Positions 1 through 8,738 of a DNA stretch of 64,000 nucleotides are shown piece by piece. How positions within the stretch are numbered: the first letter of the stretch is position 1; each line of letters opens with the position of its first letter. The stretch spans positions 1 through 64,000 of the forward strand of contig NZ_JBDPZC010000002.1 of NCBI RefSeq assembly GCF_039872765.1. Reading direction: 5' to 3'. The stretch comes from Roseateles_B flavus. Lineage in GTDB: Bacteria; Pseudomonadota; Gammaproteobacteria; Burkholderiales; Burkholderiaceae_C. The translations under genes and the position numbers were made by a program. The notes beneath the pieces are model-generated. The model did no database searches. It saw only the letters and a list, made by a program, of their open reading frames with translations, and was not told where the DNA came from.

Positions 1-491
1 TGAGGGCCTGCTGGCGCGGCCCGCTCGGATGACGTCCGTTGGCGGGTGGCGCGGCCCGGACGCATGCAGCCGGGGCTGGGCCGGCAAAGCCGGATCCTCG
101 GCCGTCGTGCCTGAGGGCCTGCTGGCGCGGCCCGCTCGGATGACGTCCGTTGGCGGGTGGCGCGGCCCGGACGCATGCAGCCGGGGCTGGGCCGGCAAAG
201 CCGGATCCTCGGCCGTCGTGCCTGAGGGCCTGCTAGCGCGGCCCGGGTGGATGGCGTCCGTTGGCGGCGGGCGCGGCCCGGACGCATGCAGCCGGGGCTG
301 GACCGGCAAAGCCGGATCCTCGGCCGTCGTGCCTGAGGGCCTGCTGGCGAGGCCCGGGCGGATGACGTCCGTTGGCGGGTGGCGCGGCCCGGACGCATGC
401 AGCCGGGGCTGGACCGGCAAAGCCGGATCCTCGGCCGTCGTGCCTGAGGGCCTGCTGGCGCGGCCCGGGGGGATGGCGTCCGTTGGCGGGG
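1..491. repeat. 111-bp tandem repeat array (minisatellite), cut by window start
   Basis: Four full 111-bp units begin at 1, 112, 223 and 334, and a partial fifth covers 445-491. Units 1 and 2 are identical; units 3 and 4 differ at a few sites, and the last copy fades out. This is the usual pattern of an array kept uniform inside and diverging at its border. The array probably continues to the left. Since 111 is a multiple of three, a frame open in one unit is open in all, so the frame running from position 2 to 538 (37-residue repeats) is not proof of a protein. Third-base positions are as conserved as the others, which argues against selected coding. No gene is otherwise visible in 1-566. 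Confidence 0.9.
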
Positions 492-566
492 CGAACGCTG
501 ACAGGCAAGATGCCTGGGCGAGTCGATTGCCTGAGTGAGTCCCCTCTGACTGACCGCGAGACCGCC

Positions 567-920
567 ATGTCGCCCTCACCTCCCGAGCATTTCCAGGAAG
601 CCCTCACGGGCTGGTTCACGCGGCCGGTGCGGCGGCGGGCGGCGCTGTTGACGGCGCTGAGCTTCGTGGTGCCATGGCTGCTGGGGGCCTGGATCAAGCT
701 GGGGCAGCAGCCGGGCCTGCACAACGACGCCGAACGCCAGCAGCTGCTGGTGGACTACATGGTGATGGGGGCCATCCTCTTCTGCCTCAGCATGGTGCTG
801 ACCTGGCTGATCGGGACCTGGATCCTGGCGGTCATGAAGGGCCGACAAGTGCTGGGCGACGACTTCCCGCAAGAGACGCACCGCCCCAGCCCGGCGGACG
901 ACCGGGTGCGCCGTGGCTGA
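567..920 (+). CDS. Small two-TM inner membrane protein, unknown function
   Basis: A 117-residue protein with two strongly hydrophobic stretches, at about residues 30-48 and 70-95, and a charged C-terminus (ends DDRVRRG). The ATG at 567 was chosen because the longer upstream frame runs back into the tandem repeat. The stop overlaps the GTG start of mobA by 8 bases, so the two are probably co-translated. I do not recognise a family. Coupling to mobA hints at a housekeeping rather than accessory role, but gives no function. Confidence 0.75.
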   Translation: MSPSPPEHFQEALTGWFTRPVRRRAALLTALSFVVPWLLGAWIKLGQQPGLHNDAERQQLLVDYMVMGAILFCLSMVLTWLIGTWILAVMKGRQVLGDDFPQETHRPSPADDRVRRG

Positions 921-1614
921 GCGGGGCCCCGGGCCGGCGCAGATCACCGGCCTCATCCTGGCCGGCGGCGAAGGCCGGCGCATGGGCGGGCAGGACAAGG
1001 GTCTGCTCCTGCTCAACGATCGCCCGCTGGCGGCCCACGCCCTGCAGCGGCTGGCGCCGCAGGTGAGCCAGGTGCTGATCAGCGCCAACCGCCATGCCGA
1101 GGCCTATGCCGCCCTGGGCGTGCCGGTGCTGGCGGACAGCCTGCCCGGCTTCCTGGGCCCGCTGGCCGGCCTGCTGACCGGGCTTCAGTCCTGCCCGACC
1201 GACTGGCTGCTCAGCGTGCCCTGCGACAGCCCGGCCCTGGTCCCGGACCTGGCGGCACGCCTGTCGGAGGCGCTCCACGGCCAGCCGCAGGCGCGCGTCG
1301 CGCTGGTCGAGGGGCCGGACGAGGAGCGTGGCGGCCATCGCCTGCACCCGGCCTTCGCCCTGCTGCACCGCTCCCTGGCCGCACCGCTGGCCAAAGCCCT
1401 GGCGGACGGCGAGCGGCGCCTGGGCCAGTGGCTCTCGAGCCAGCCGCATGTGCGCGTGCGCTTCGACCGGCCCGGCGACGCCCTGATGCTGGCCAACGCC
1501 AACACCCCCGAGGCCCTGGCCCTGCTGGCCGGGCGCTGGGCGCCGCCGTCCCACCAAAGTCTCACCAGCCCGTCTCCGCCACGGCCCGGCAATCCGGCCG
1601 GGCACGGTCGGTGA
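913..1614 (+). CDS. mobA: Molybdenum cofactor guanylyltransferase MobA
   Basis: This cytoplasmic enzyme transfers GMP from GTP to molybdopterin to make the bis-MGD cofactor of DMSO-reductase-type enzymes. The nucleotide-binding signature LILAGGEGRRMGGQDKGL lies at residues 14-31, and the later PCDSPALVPDL stretch fits the metal-binding region of the family. It is 233 residues; the last 20 or so (rich in Pro and Ser) exceed the usual MobA length and may be unstructured. The start is GTG at 913, overlapping the preceding small membrane protein gene. No other molybdopterin gene is nearby. Confidence 0.93.
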   Translation: MAERGPGPAQITGLILAGGEGRRMGGQDKGLLLLNDRPLAAHALQRLAPQVSQVLISANRHAEAYAALGVPVLADSLPGFLGPLAGLLTGLQSCPTDWLLSVPCDSPALVPDLAARLSEALHGQPQARVALVEGPDEERGGHRLHPAFALLHRSLAAPLAKALADGERRLGQWLSSQPHVRVRFDRPGDALMLANANTPEALALLAGRWAPPSHQSLTSPSPPRPGNPAGHGR

Positions 1615-1639
1615 CGCCGGCCCGGGCAGCGGAGGCATG

Positions 1640-1654
1640 GGGGCCAGGTCTTGC
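1640..1654 (-). repeat. Dispersed 15-bp motif, one-mismatch copy
   Basis: GGGGCCAGGTCTTGC, one base from the canonical GGGGTCAGGTCTTGC found elsewhere in the window. It lies between mobA and the convergent protease gene, in a 142-bp gap that holds nothing else I can identify. Confidence 0.6.
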
Positions 1655-1756
1655 CATGCCGGACCCCGGTCATCCGACCCGCCATGGCGCTCCAGCGAGG
1701 ACAGGCCCCGCGGGGCCTGTCCGGGGCCGCGCAAAGCGGCCATCTTCAGCACGGGC

Positions 1757-3535
1757 TCACTTGAGACTCAGCGTCACGCCCGAGAAGCTGGCGTAGGCGT
1801 ACAGGCCCACGTACACCACGTCCCCTGCCGCCACGGCCAGGGTGCAGGTCTCGGTGTTGCTGCTGCTCCAGGAGCGGCAACCGTAGCTGCTGGTGGTGGG
1901 GGCCGCGCCCTTGCGCAGGTAGAGGTCGGCATCGCCGCTGCCGCCGCTGCTGGTGAAGGTGACGCTGCTGACGCCGGCCGGCACGGTGTAGGTGTAGCTC
2001 AGCCAGGTTCCCTTGGTGGCGGCCAGATTGGTCTTGGGGAAGCCGCCGCCCGTGCCGCTCACGGTGACGGTGGCGGACTGGCTGTTGCTGGCGCCCTTGT
2101 CGTCGGTGACGGTCAGGCCGACCGTGTAGCTGCCCGAGCCGCCATAGGTGTGGGCGGGCTGCAGACCGCTGCCGGTGCTGGCATCACCGAAGGTCCAGGC
2201 ATAGCTGACGATGCTGCCGTCCGGATCGCTGGAGCCTGCGCCCGAGAAGGTGCAGGTCAGACCCGTGCAGCTGCTGGTGAAGCGGGCCACGGGCGGCGTG
2301 TTGGTGCCGGTGCCGGTGTCGCCGTCGGGCACCTGGTTGTTGAAGTGCGTGGCCACCTGGGGCCAGATCTTGCTGAGCTTCACGCCCTGGTTGGTGCAGC
2401 CGCCGAAGTGGTGCAGGGCCAGGGCCTTGTGGCTGGCACCGGCGATCACGGGCGAGCCCGAGGAGCCGCCTTCGGTGTCGCAGAAGTAGGCCACGTCGGT
2501 GCCCGTGCCGTTGCCATTGGCGTTGGCATTGTTGATCTTGCAGTTGCCGCCGCCGTCCTGGTCGCTGGTGAGGGCCAGCTGCTTGGGGTTGCCGCCCCCA
2601 TGCTGGGCGATGTAGATGGTCTCGTTCAGGATGGGCTCATGCACGTCCAGGCCCAGGTAGCCGAAGCCGGCCACGTTGGCGAAGTTGTTGATCGTGAACA
2701 GCGTGTAGTCCAGCGTGCTGTCGGTCTTGAGCAGGGTGCCGCCGGTCACCTTGGTCACGGCGGCGAGGGTGCTGCCGCCGCATGTGGTCTTCTGGTAGTT
2801 GAACCAGACCTCGGTATTGGTCAGCGTGGACTGGGTCGAGAAGCAGTGGTTGTTGGTGAACATGCGGTTGTCCGGGCCCACGCGCCAGCCCGTGCACAGG
2901 CTGCTGCCCGCCATCAGCAGGCGCGCCACCGGCCGGGTGCGGTCCACCTGGGTGGGGTTGCTGCTGGCGAAGCAGACGGGGTCGCGGCGCTCGTCCGTGC
3001 CACAGACGGACAGCGTGGTGCGCTCCGCCGCCGCGACCTGGCCCGCATGGAACTGGTCGATGCGCAGGGCATGCGAGGGCCCCCAGGCCACGCCCGGCGG
3101 CAGCACCAGGGTCACGGAGGCGCTGTCACCGAAGACCGAGAGCGCGGCAAAGCGCGTGATCCCGTCCTCGCCCTGGCTGCGGTCGAAGGTGCGGTTGGCC
3201 TGCGGCTCTGCCTCATAGCGATGCACCTCGCGGCCATCCGCCGAGGCGACGAGCACATAGGCCCCCGCGGGCAGGCGGAACTCGGCGAAGTGCACCTTGA
3301 CGAAGTCGGCGCCCGCGGCCTGCACCTGCTGGCTGAGGCGGCGCTCGGTGCTGCCCAGGGCCTGGCGCGGGTCGACGCTGAAGCGCAGATCGGCGGCCAC
3401 CGGGCGCGCCACGGTGAGGGGCCGGGGGTGGGTGTCGGTGGCCTGTGCCAGGCCCGCGAGCGGCAGGGCGGCGCCCAGAAGGCAGGCGCCCAGGTGTCTG
3501 GAGAAGGGTCGAGCGAATGGACGGGTCAGAGTCAT
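1757..3535 (-). CDS. Secreted trypsin-like serine protease with PKD and PPC domains
   Basis: A 592-residue exported endopeptidase. Residues 1-31 form a signal peptide ending GLAQA. The trypsin-like fold is at about 205-400: His230 in TNNHC, Asp276 in LDYTLFTI and Ser359 in GGSSGSPV make the triad, and many Cys residues suggest disulfides as in lysyl-endopeptidase-type enzymes. A PKD domain (about 413-492, WTFGDAS) and a pre-peptidase C-terminal domain (about 505-590, DADLYLRKG) follow. PKD and PPC modules usually aid substrate binding or are cleaved on secretion. The ATG at 3535 was chosen because the signal peptide starts there. It is convergent with mobA and divergent from the GNAT gene. 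The cleavage specificity cannot be read from the sequence. Confidence 0.9.
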   Translation of the reverse strand: MTLTRPFARPFSRHLGACLLGAALPLAGLAQATDTHPRPLTVARPVAADLRFSVDPRQALGSTERRLSQQVQAAGADFVKVHFAEFRLPAGAYVLVASADGREVHRYEAEPQANRTFDRSQGEDGITRFAALSVFGDSASVTLVLPPGVAWGPSHALRIDQFHAGQVAAAERTTLSVCGTDERRDPVCFASSNPTQVDRTRPVARLLMAGSSLCTGWRVGPDNRMFTNNHCFSTQSTLTNTEVWFNYQKTTCGGSTLAAVTKVTGGTLLKTDSTLDYTLFTINNFANVAGFGYLGLDVHEPILNETIYIAQHGGGNPKQLALTSDQDGGGNCKINNANANGNGTGTDVAYFCDTEGGSSGSPVIAGASHKALALHHFGGCTNQGVKLSKIWPQVATHFNNQVPDGDTGTGTNTPPVARFTSSCTGLTCTFSGAGSSDPDGSIVSYAWTFGDASTGSGLQPAHTYGGSGSYTVGLTVTDDKGASNSQSATVTVSGTGGGFPKTNLAATKGTWLSYTYTVPAGVSSVTFTSSGGSGDADLYLRKGAAPTTSSYGCRSWSSSNTETCTLAVAAGDVVYVGLYAYASFSGVTLSLK

Positions 3536-3729
3536 GGCTTCCTCGATGCAAGGACGTTGGGGGACGCGGCCCACGCCAGACGGCAGACCGCCGCGGTGCT
3601 CCCGGCACAGCAGAGCCCGCGGCGCCCCGGGTCAGGGCAGAGCCCCCTGGCGACGCCGCCGGGCCATGATGGCAAAGGACGGTCCATCGCCAAGCTGCAA
3701 GGCCTGACAGGCCCGCACCGCCCATGACC

Positions 3730-3735
3730 TATGCT
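3730..3735 (+). promoter_or_regulatory. Putative -10 box of a leaderless GNAT transcript
   Basis: TATGCT lies 6 bases upstream of the ATG at 3742, which would place the transcription start at or next to the start codon. No Shine-Dalgarno sequence is seen before that ATG. No good -35 box is visible at the normal spacing. Confidence 0.35.
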
Positions 3736-3741
3736 TGTCCC

Positions 3742-4335
3742 ATGTCCAAGTTGCCTGACGCCCCGCGCTCCCGCATTGCCCAGGGCCTGCCGCCCGGGCT
3801 GGAGATCCGCCTGATGCGCGAAGCCGACCTCAAGTCCTACAAGGCCCTGCGCGACGCCATGCTGGCCCGTCACGAGGAGGCCTTCACCTCGGACGCCGCC
3901 GCCGAGCGCGGCCGTGACGCCGAGAGCTACCGCAGCCGCCTCAGCGGCGCCGGCCACTGCCTCTTCACCTTGCTGGCCTGGGACGGCCCGCAGCTGCTGG
4001 GCGCACTCTCCGCCGAGCGCGACAGCCGCGCCAAGATCCGCCACATCGCCCATATCGTCGGGATGATGGTGGACGAGGCCGCCCAGGGCCGCGGCCTGGG
4101 GCGCGCCCTCATGCAGGCGGCCCTGGCCCTGCTGGCCCAGGACGAGGCCCTGCAGCTGGTGACCCTCAGCGTGACCCGCAGCAACCGGCCCGCGCGCCGG
4201 CTCTATGAGCGCTGCGGCTTCGTCCGCTACGGCCGGCTGGAGGGCGCCATCGTGCTGCCTGACGGGCGTCTGCTGGACAAGGACCTGATGGTGCACCGCC
4301 TGCGCCCCGGGGTCCCGCCCGCCCCGGGCGCCTGA
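3742..4335 (+). CDS. GNAT-family N-acetyltransferase
   Basis: A 197-residue GNAT protein that would use acetyl-CoA to acetylate an amine; the substrate is unknown. The acetyl-CoA loop is seen as VDEAAQGRGLGRALM, followed by the family's C-terminal strand with ARRLYERCGFVRYG. An alternative ATG lies at 3724, but 3742 is favoured because the TATGCT -10 box overlaps the upstream ATG region. It stands alone: a hairpin follows and the OPT transporter gene starts 154 bases later. Confidence 0.85.
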   Translation: MSKLPDAPRSRIAQGLPPGLEIRLMREADLKSYKALRDAMLARHEEAFTSDAAAERGRDAESYRSRLSGAGHCLFTLLAWDGPQLLGALSAERDSRAKIRHIAHIVGMMVDEAAQGRGLGRALMQAALALLAQDEALQLVTLSVTRSNRPARRLYERCGFVRYGRLEGAIVLPDGRLLDKDLMVHRLRPGVPPAPGA

Positions 4336-4350
4336 GCAAGACCTGGCCCC
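4336..4350 (+). repeat. Dispersed 15-bp motif, one-mismatch copy
   Basis: GCAAGACCTGGCCCC begins at the stop codon of the GNAT gene and runs into the left arm of the hairpin at 4343-4378. Confidence 0.55.
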
Positions 4351-4378
4351 CGGCCGGTCAGGCCGGCCGGGGCGCCAG
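4343..4378. terminator. Strong GC hairpin after the GNAT gene
   Basis: CCCCGGCCGG pairs with CCGGCCGGGG around a 5-base loop, and flanking CTGGC/GCCAG extends the stem with one bulge. No T-run follows, so it may act as a Rho-aided terminator or processing site rather than a classical intrinsic terminator. Confidence 0.5.
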
Positions 4379-4489
4379 CCGCCCACCCCGTAGTCGACCC
4401 GATCCCGGCCGCGCCCACTCGCGCGATGATGCCGGCTTCCAGGGCCTGCCCACCGGGCGGGCCCGCCACGCCAACAAGGAAGCCGTGCC

Positions 4490-6493
4490 ATGAGCTCGCC
4501 TCAGACACCCACGTCCCACCCCCCTGTCGCCCTGGGAAGCGAACTGACCCTGCGCGGCATCGTGCTGGGCATCCTCATCACCCTGGTCTTCACCGCGGCC
4601 AACGTCTACTTCGGCCTCAAGGCCGGTCTGACCTTCGCGACCTCCATCCCGGCCGCCGTGATCTCCATGGCCCTGCTGCGGCGCTTTGCGGGGAACTCCA
4701 TCGGCGAGACCAACATCGTGCAGACCATCGCCTCCTCGGCGGGCACGCTGTCTTCCATCATCTTCGTGCTGCCCGGGCTGGTGATGATCGGCTGGTGGAC
4801 GGGCTTCCCCTACTGGGTGTCCGTCACCATCTGCGCGCTGGGCGGCGTGCTGGGCGTGATGTACTCCATCCCCCTGCGACGCGCCCTCGTCACCAACTCG
4901 CCCCTGCCCTACCCCGAGGGCGTGGCCTGCGCCGAGGTGCTCAAGGTCGGCCATGCCGAGGGCGAGGCCGCCGGCGAGAGCAGCCGCCAGGGCCTGCGCG
5001 CCATCGTGATGGGCTCCCTGGTCTCGGCGGGCTTCGCGGTGGTGATCGCCACCAAGATCTTCATCGACAAGATCGCCGACTTCTTCCGCGTCTCCAGCCA
5101 CTCCAACAGCGCCAGCGGCTACGACTTCAATCTCAGCTTCGCGCTGCTGGCCGTGGGCCACCTGGTGGGCCTGTGGGTGGGCCTGGCCATCCTGGTCGGG
5201 GCGCTGATCGCCTGGGGCGGCGCCGTGCCTTACCTCAGCGGCCTGGTGGAAGGCTCCGGCCCGATCCAGGACATCGCACGCACCGTGTGGAGCAAGCAGG
5301 TGCGCTTCCTCGGCGCGGGCGCCATCGGCGTGGCCGCACTGTGGACCCTGGTCAAGTTGGCCCGTCCGGTCTTTGACGGCCTGCATGGCGCGCTGATGGC
5401 CAACAAGGTCCGCAAGGCCGGCCAGGGCGCCAGCCTGCCGCGCACCGAGCGCGACATCCCCATCGGGACGGTGGGCCTGATCACCGCGGCCTGCCTGCTG
5501 CCCATCGGCTTCATGCTGTCGCACTTCATCGGCGGTGCCGGCCTGAGCGACCACATGGCCCTGCTGGTCGTGGGCGGCCTGGTCTACATCGTGCTGATGA
5601 GCTTCTTCGTGGCCGCCGTGTGCGGCTATATGGCCGGCCTGATCGGCTCGTCCAACAGCCCGCTGTCGGGCGTGGGCATCCTGGTGGTGCTGGGCATCGC
5701 CCTGCTGCTGGCCTTTGTCGTCAAGCCGCTGCTGCCGGCCACCGCCGGCCAGGCCCTGGTGGCCTTTGCCCTCTTCGTGACGGCCGTGGTGTTCGCCGTG
5801 GCCACCATTTCCAACGACAACCTGCAGGACCTGAAGACCGGCCAGCTGGTGGACGCCACGCCCTGGCGCCAGCAGGTGGCCCTGATCATCGGCGTGCTGG
5901 CCGGCGCGGTGGTGATCCCGCCGGTGCTGGACCTGCTGAACAAGGCCTACGGCTTTGCCGGCGCGCCCGGCGCCAACCCGGCCACGGCCCTCGCCGCACC
6001 GCAGGCCGCGCTGATCTCGGCGTTGGCCAAGGGCGTGATCCAGGGTGACCTGAACTGGAACCTGATCGGCATCGGTGCCCTGATCGGCGTCACTGCCATC
6101 GTGGTGGACGAGTTCCTGAAGCGCTCCAGCAGCGGCAAGGTCTACCTGCCGCCCCTGGCCATCGGCCTGGGCATCTACCTGCCGCTCAACAGCACGCTGA
6201 TGATCGTGGTGGGCGCCGTCGCCGGCTGGTACTTCGACCGCCGTGCCGAGCGCGGTGCACAGCCCGAGGCCACCAAGCAGCTGGGCGTGCTGCTGGCCTC
6301 CGGCATGATCGTGGGCGAGAGCCTGATCGGCGTGATCCTGGCCGCCATCGTCGTCTTCTCCGGCCAGGGCGAGCCCCTGGCCCTGGTGGGCGACAGCTTC
6401 CACACCGCCAGCAAGTGGCTGGGCGGCCTGGCCTTCGCGGGCCTGGGCCTGCTGCTGTACCGCCGCCTGCTGGGCATGAACGCCAAGGTCTGA
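4490..6493 (+). CDS. OPT-family oligopeptide transporter
   Basis: A 667-residue, multi-spanning inner membrane protein of the OPT (oligopeptide transporter) family, which imports small peptides or metal-chelating compounds with protons. Family features are the N-terminal LTLRGIVLGILITLVFTAANVY-like first helix (about residues 18-38), YFGLKAGLTFATSIPAAV, GNSIGETNIVQTIASSAG and the PYPEGVACAEVL loop. An AAGGA-like ribosome site sits about 10 bases before the ATG. A clear intrinsic terminator follows, so it is a single-gene unit. The substrate cannot be deduced. Confidence 0.92.
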   Translation: MSSPQTPTSHPPVALGSELTLRGIVLGILITLVFTAANVYFGLKAGLTFATSIPAAVISMALLRRFAGNSIGETNIVQTIASSAGTLSSIIFVLPGLVMIGWWTGFPYWVSVTICALGGVLGVMYSIPLRRALVTNSPLPYPEGVACAEVLKVGHAEGEAAGESSRQGLRAIVMGSLVSAGFAVVIATKIFIDKIADFFRVSSHSNSASGYDFNLSFALLAVGHLVGLWVGLAILVGALIAWGGAVPYLSGLVEGSGPIQDIARTVWSKQVRFLGAGAIGVAALWTLVKLARPVFDGLHGALMANKVRKAGQGASLPRTERDIPIGTVGLITAACLLPIGFMLSHFIGGAGLSDHMALLVVGGLVYIVLMSFFVAAVCGYMAGLIGSSNSPLSGVGILVVLGIALLLAFVVKPLLPATAGQALVAFALFVTAVVFAVATISNDNLQDLKTGQLVDATPWRQQVALIIGVLAGAVVIPPVLDLLNKAYGFAGAPGANPATALAAPQAALISALAKGVIQGDLNWNLIGIGALIGVTAIVVDEFLKRSSSGKVYLPPLAIGLGIYLPLNSTLMIVVGAVAGWYFDRRAERGAQPEATKQLGVLLASGMIVGESLIGVILAAIVVFSGQGEPLALVGDSFHTASKWLGGLAFAGLGLLLYRRLLGMNAKV

Positions 6494-6514
6494 AGCGGCC
6501 TGGGCTGAGGACAA

Positions 6515-6543
6515 GGGCGCCCCGCGGGGCGCCCTTTTGTTTC
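6515..6543 (+). terminator. Rho-independent terminator of the OPT gene
   Basis: The self-complementary arms GGGCGCCCC and GGGGCGCCC (6515-6534) are followed by TTTTGTTT. It lies 21 bases after the OPT stop codon. Confidence 0.9.
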
Positions 6544-6646
6544 CTGGCCCCCAGCGCATGCGCCGCGAACCCTCCGGCGGGTCGGCCCAAGCTAGGGATT
6601 GACCCCCCTGCCCCTGCCGCCAGACTGCCTCCCGGGGAGGCATCGA

Positions 6647-8068
6647 ATGGACATTCGAGTTTCGACGCGCCGCGGGGCCCCCGTCCTCGTCGGCCTGCTG
6701 ATGGCGGCCGTGTCCGTGGCGCTGGCGCAGACGGCGCCGCTGACGCAGAAGGCGCAGCTGGCGCCCAAGGCTGCGCTGGCGCAGACGGACCCCTGCCGGG
6801 GCCAGACGGGCCGCCTGGCGCAGCGCCTCATCGAGAGCGGCCGCTGCATCCAGGTGCCGGCCGTGCTGGGCCAGACCTCCGACGACGCCCTGCGCCAGCT
6901 GGCGCAGTACGGCCTGCGCATGAGTTCCGCCGCGCGCACCTCGGACGACACGCCCGGCCTCATCATCGACCAGGAGCCCCAGGCCGGCGCCGCGGTGATG
7001 CGGGGGACCACGGTGAAGGTCACCCTGCCCTATGCGCCGCCGCTCGTGCTGCCCGAGCTCGTCGGCACCGGCCTTGACGAGGCGAGGCGCCGGCTGCCCA
7101 AGGGCCTGGGACTCAACGCGACGCCCCAGGCAAGTGTGCGGCCCCGGGACGAGGTGCTCAGCCAGCAGCCGGCGGCCGGCACGCAGGTCCGGCGCGGCAG
7201 CGTCGTGGAGCTGCGGGTGTCAGACGGCTCGCTCGTGGAGGTGCCCGGCGTCGTGAGCCTGCCGCTGGCGACGGCGCGCCGGGCGCTGGCCGAGGCCGGC
7301 CTGGAGGGCCAGGTCCAGCAGGTCGATGACGAGAGCTCGGACGCCCCGATCGGCCAGGTGACGGGCCAGGAGCCGGCGCCAGGCAGCGTCGTGAAGCGCG
7401 ACAGCGCGGTGACGCTGCGGGCCTCGGCGGGCCTGGAGGTGCCGGACGTCGTGGGCCGCCCCCTGGCCGAGGCCCAGGCCGCCCTGCAGCGCTTCAGCCT
7501 CGGCACCACCGAGGCCGACAGCCCGCTGCCGGCCGGGCAGGTGCTGGAGCAGACCCCACCCGCCCATGCCCGCGTCGCGGCCGGCAGCGCCGTGCGGCTG
7601 CGCCTCTCCAACGGGTCCGTCGTCACCGTCCCCACCCTGCAGGGCCTCAGCCGTGACGAGGCCGGCGCCCTGCTGCAGGCTGGCGGCCTCCAGCCGGCCA
7701 TCGCAGAGGGCCCCGACTGGGCGCCCGCCCGGGTCGATACCAGCGCGCCGGCCGCCGGCACCGCGGTGAAGCGCGGCAGCACGGTGCTGCTCACACTGGT
7801 CCTGCCAGTGTGGATCTGGGCCGCGGGCGGTATCGCCGCGGCCGCCGCGGCCGCCGCGGTGACCGCGGCATGGCGAGGACTGCGGCCCCGGCCAGACCCC
7901 GCCCCTGCGCCAGCACCCGGGGACGTCCAGCTGTCCGCCAGCATCCACTTCAACACCCGCCCCCTGACGGCGCAGGCCAGCGGCCCCGAGGCCCCCACCC
8001 TCGGGCTGCGCGCCTCACTGCTGCGCGGGCCGGTCCAGGTCCATGAGCACCAGGAGACATCGCCATGA
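6647..8068 (+). CDS. Membrane-anchored protein with five PASTA domains, no kinase domain
   Basis: A 473-residue protein. Residues 1-28 look like a signal peptide (ends VALAQ). Five PASTA-like repeats follow at about 68-127, 133-191, 198-259, 264-320 and 327-384, each with a VP-x-VG or similar opening, a D/E-A-x-x-L helix and a PxAGxxVxRG close. A hydrophobic segment at 386-408 and a Pro-rich tail of about 65 residues come last. PASTA modules bind muropeptides or beta-lactams in PknB-type kinases and PBPs; here they stand alone, outside the membrane, with a short cytoplasmic tail. GGGAGG sits 6 bases before the ATG at 6647. The stop overlaps the next start (ATGA), so both are translated together. 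Confidence 0.8.
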   Translation: MDIRVSTRRGAPVLVGLLMAAVSVALAQTAPLTQKAQLAPKAALAQTDPCRGQTGRLAQRLIESGRCIQVPAVLGQTSDDALRQLAQYGLRMSSAARTSDDTPGLIIDQEPQAGAAVMRGTTVKVTLPYAPPLVLPELVGTGLDEARRRLPKGLGLNATPQASVRPRDEVLSQQPAAGTQVRRGSVVELRVSDGSLVEVPGVVSLPLATARRALAEAGLEGQVQQVDDESSDAPIGQVTGQEPAPGSVVKRDSAVTLRASAGLEVPDVVGRPLAEAQAALQRFSLGTTEADSPLPAGQVLEQTPPAHARVAAGSAVRLRLSNGSVVTVPTLQGLSRDEAGALLQAGGLQPAIAEGPDWAPARVDTSAPAAGTAVKRGSTVLLTLVLPVWIWAAGGIAAAAAAAAVTAAWRGLRPRPDPAPAPAPGDVQLSASIHFNTRPLTAQASGPEAPTLGLRASLLRGPVQVHEHQETSP

Positions 8069-8664
8069 GCAGCGTCACCCTGCACCAGCTGTTCCAGTTC
8101 ACGCAGGCCCTCGTGGAGCGCGGCGCGGAGGCCCGGGACCGGGAGGCTGCCGAGGCGGCGAGGCCGGGCAAGCCAGGAGATGAGGGCCAGGCCCCCGAGG
8201 CCGGCCCCAGCCTGAGCGGCTTCGTGGCGGCCAAGGCGGCCGAGCGGCTCAACGAGGCGCTGGACACCGACCTGTTCGAGATCCTGGCCGAGGCCTGGCT
8301 GAAGTTCCGGGAGGTCCTGGAATGCGCGGACCCGGCCCGTCATCCACCGGGCCAGGACGCGATCGTGACGCTGCACGAGGTCGAGATCACCTCGACCAAC
8401 ACCCCCCTGCTGCATCTCACGGCCGGCGGTGTTCCCTTGCCGGACCTGCGCTTCACCCTGGAGCTGACGGCGCGTTTCAAGTCTCTGCAGCTGGTGGTCC
8501 GCGATGCCCGCATCCGCGCGCTGCGGCCCGGCCTGATGTCCGCGCATGCCAGGCTCAAGTGCGGCGGTTTCAAGCTGGGCGAGCAGCCCACGCCGGAGTG
8601 GCAGGTGCCGGGCGAGATCTCCTGCGGGGAGGGCATCCCGATACCGCGGTCCCGGCCGGCCTGA
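8065..8664 (+). CDS. Unknown protein coupled to the PASTA protein
   Basis: A 199-residue soluble protein with no signal peptide or membrane segment. Residues 20-55 are charged and likely disordered; residues 105-190 look beta-rich, with alternating strands such as AIVTLHEVEITS, FTLELTARFKSLQLVV and ARLKCGGFKLG. I do not recognise a family. Its ATG overlaps the PASTA gene stop by four bases, so the pair is almost certainly one functional unit; the protein could bind the cytoplasmic tail of the PASTA protein, but that is inference. Confidence 0.75.
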   Translation: MSSVTLHQLFQFTQALVERGAEARDREAAEAARPGKPGDEGQAPEAGPSLSGFVAAKAAERLNEALDTDLFEILAEAWLKFREVLECADPARHPPGQDAIVTLHEVEITSTNTPLLHLTAGGVPLPDLRFTLELTARFKSLQLVVRDARIRALRPGLMSAHARLKCGGFKLGEQPTPEWQVPGEISCGEGIPIPRSRPA

Positions 8665-8704
8665 GGGCGCCAGCCTCCGGGGGGCGTCTGCCGCGCGGCC
8701 TGAC

Positions 8705-8731
8705 GCCCTGGCTCATCGGCTGAGCCAGGGC
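8705..8731. terminator. Hairpin between convergent genes
   Basis: GCCCTGGCTCA and TGAGCCAGGGC form a perfect 11-bp stem with a 5-base loop, placed between the stop codons of the PASTA-partner gene and the convergent VOC gene. There is no T-run on either side, but the position fits a bidirectional terminator. Confidence 0.6.
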
Positions 8732-8738
8732 CGCCGGT

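Noticed and set aside
233..724. Minus-strand frame through the tandem repeat and into the membrane protein gene
   Set aside because: Follows from a 111-bp unit in phase with codons; no start or ribosome site.
1637..3727. Plus-strand frame of 696 codons opposite the protease
   Set aside because: Repetitive Ala/Gly/Val content with no domain; the protease on the other strand has an intact triad.
4358..6643. Minus-strand frame opposite the OPT transporter
   Set aside because: His/Gln-rich shadow composition; the transporter is clearly the gene.
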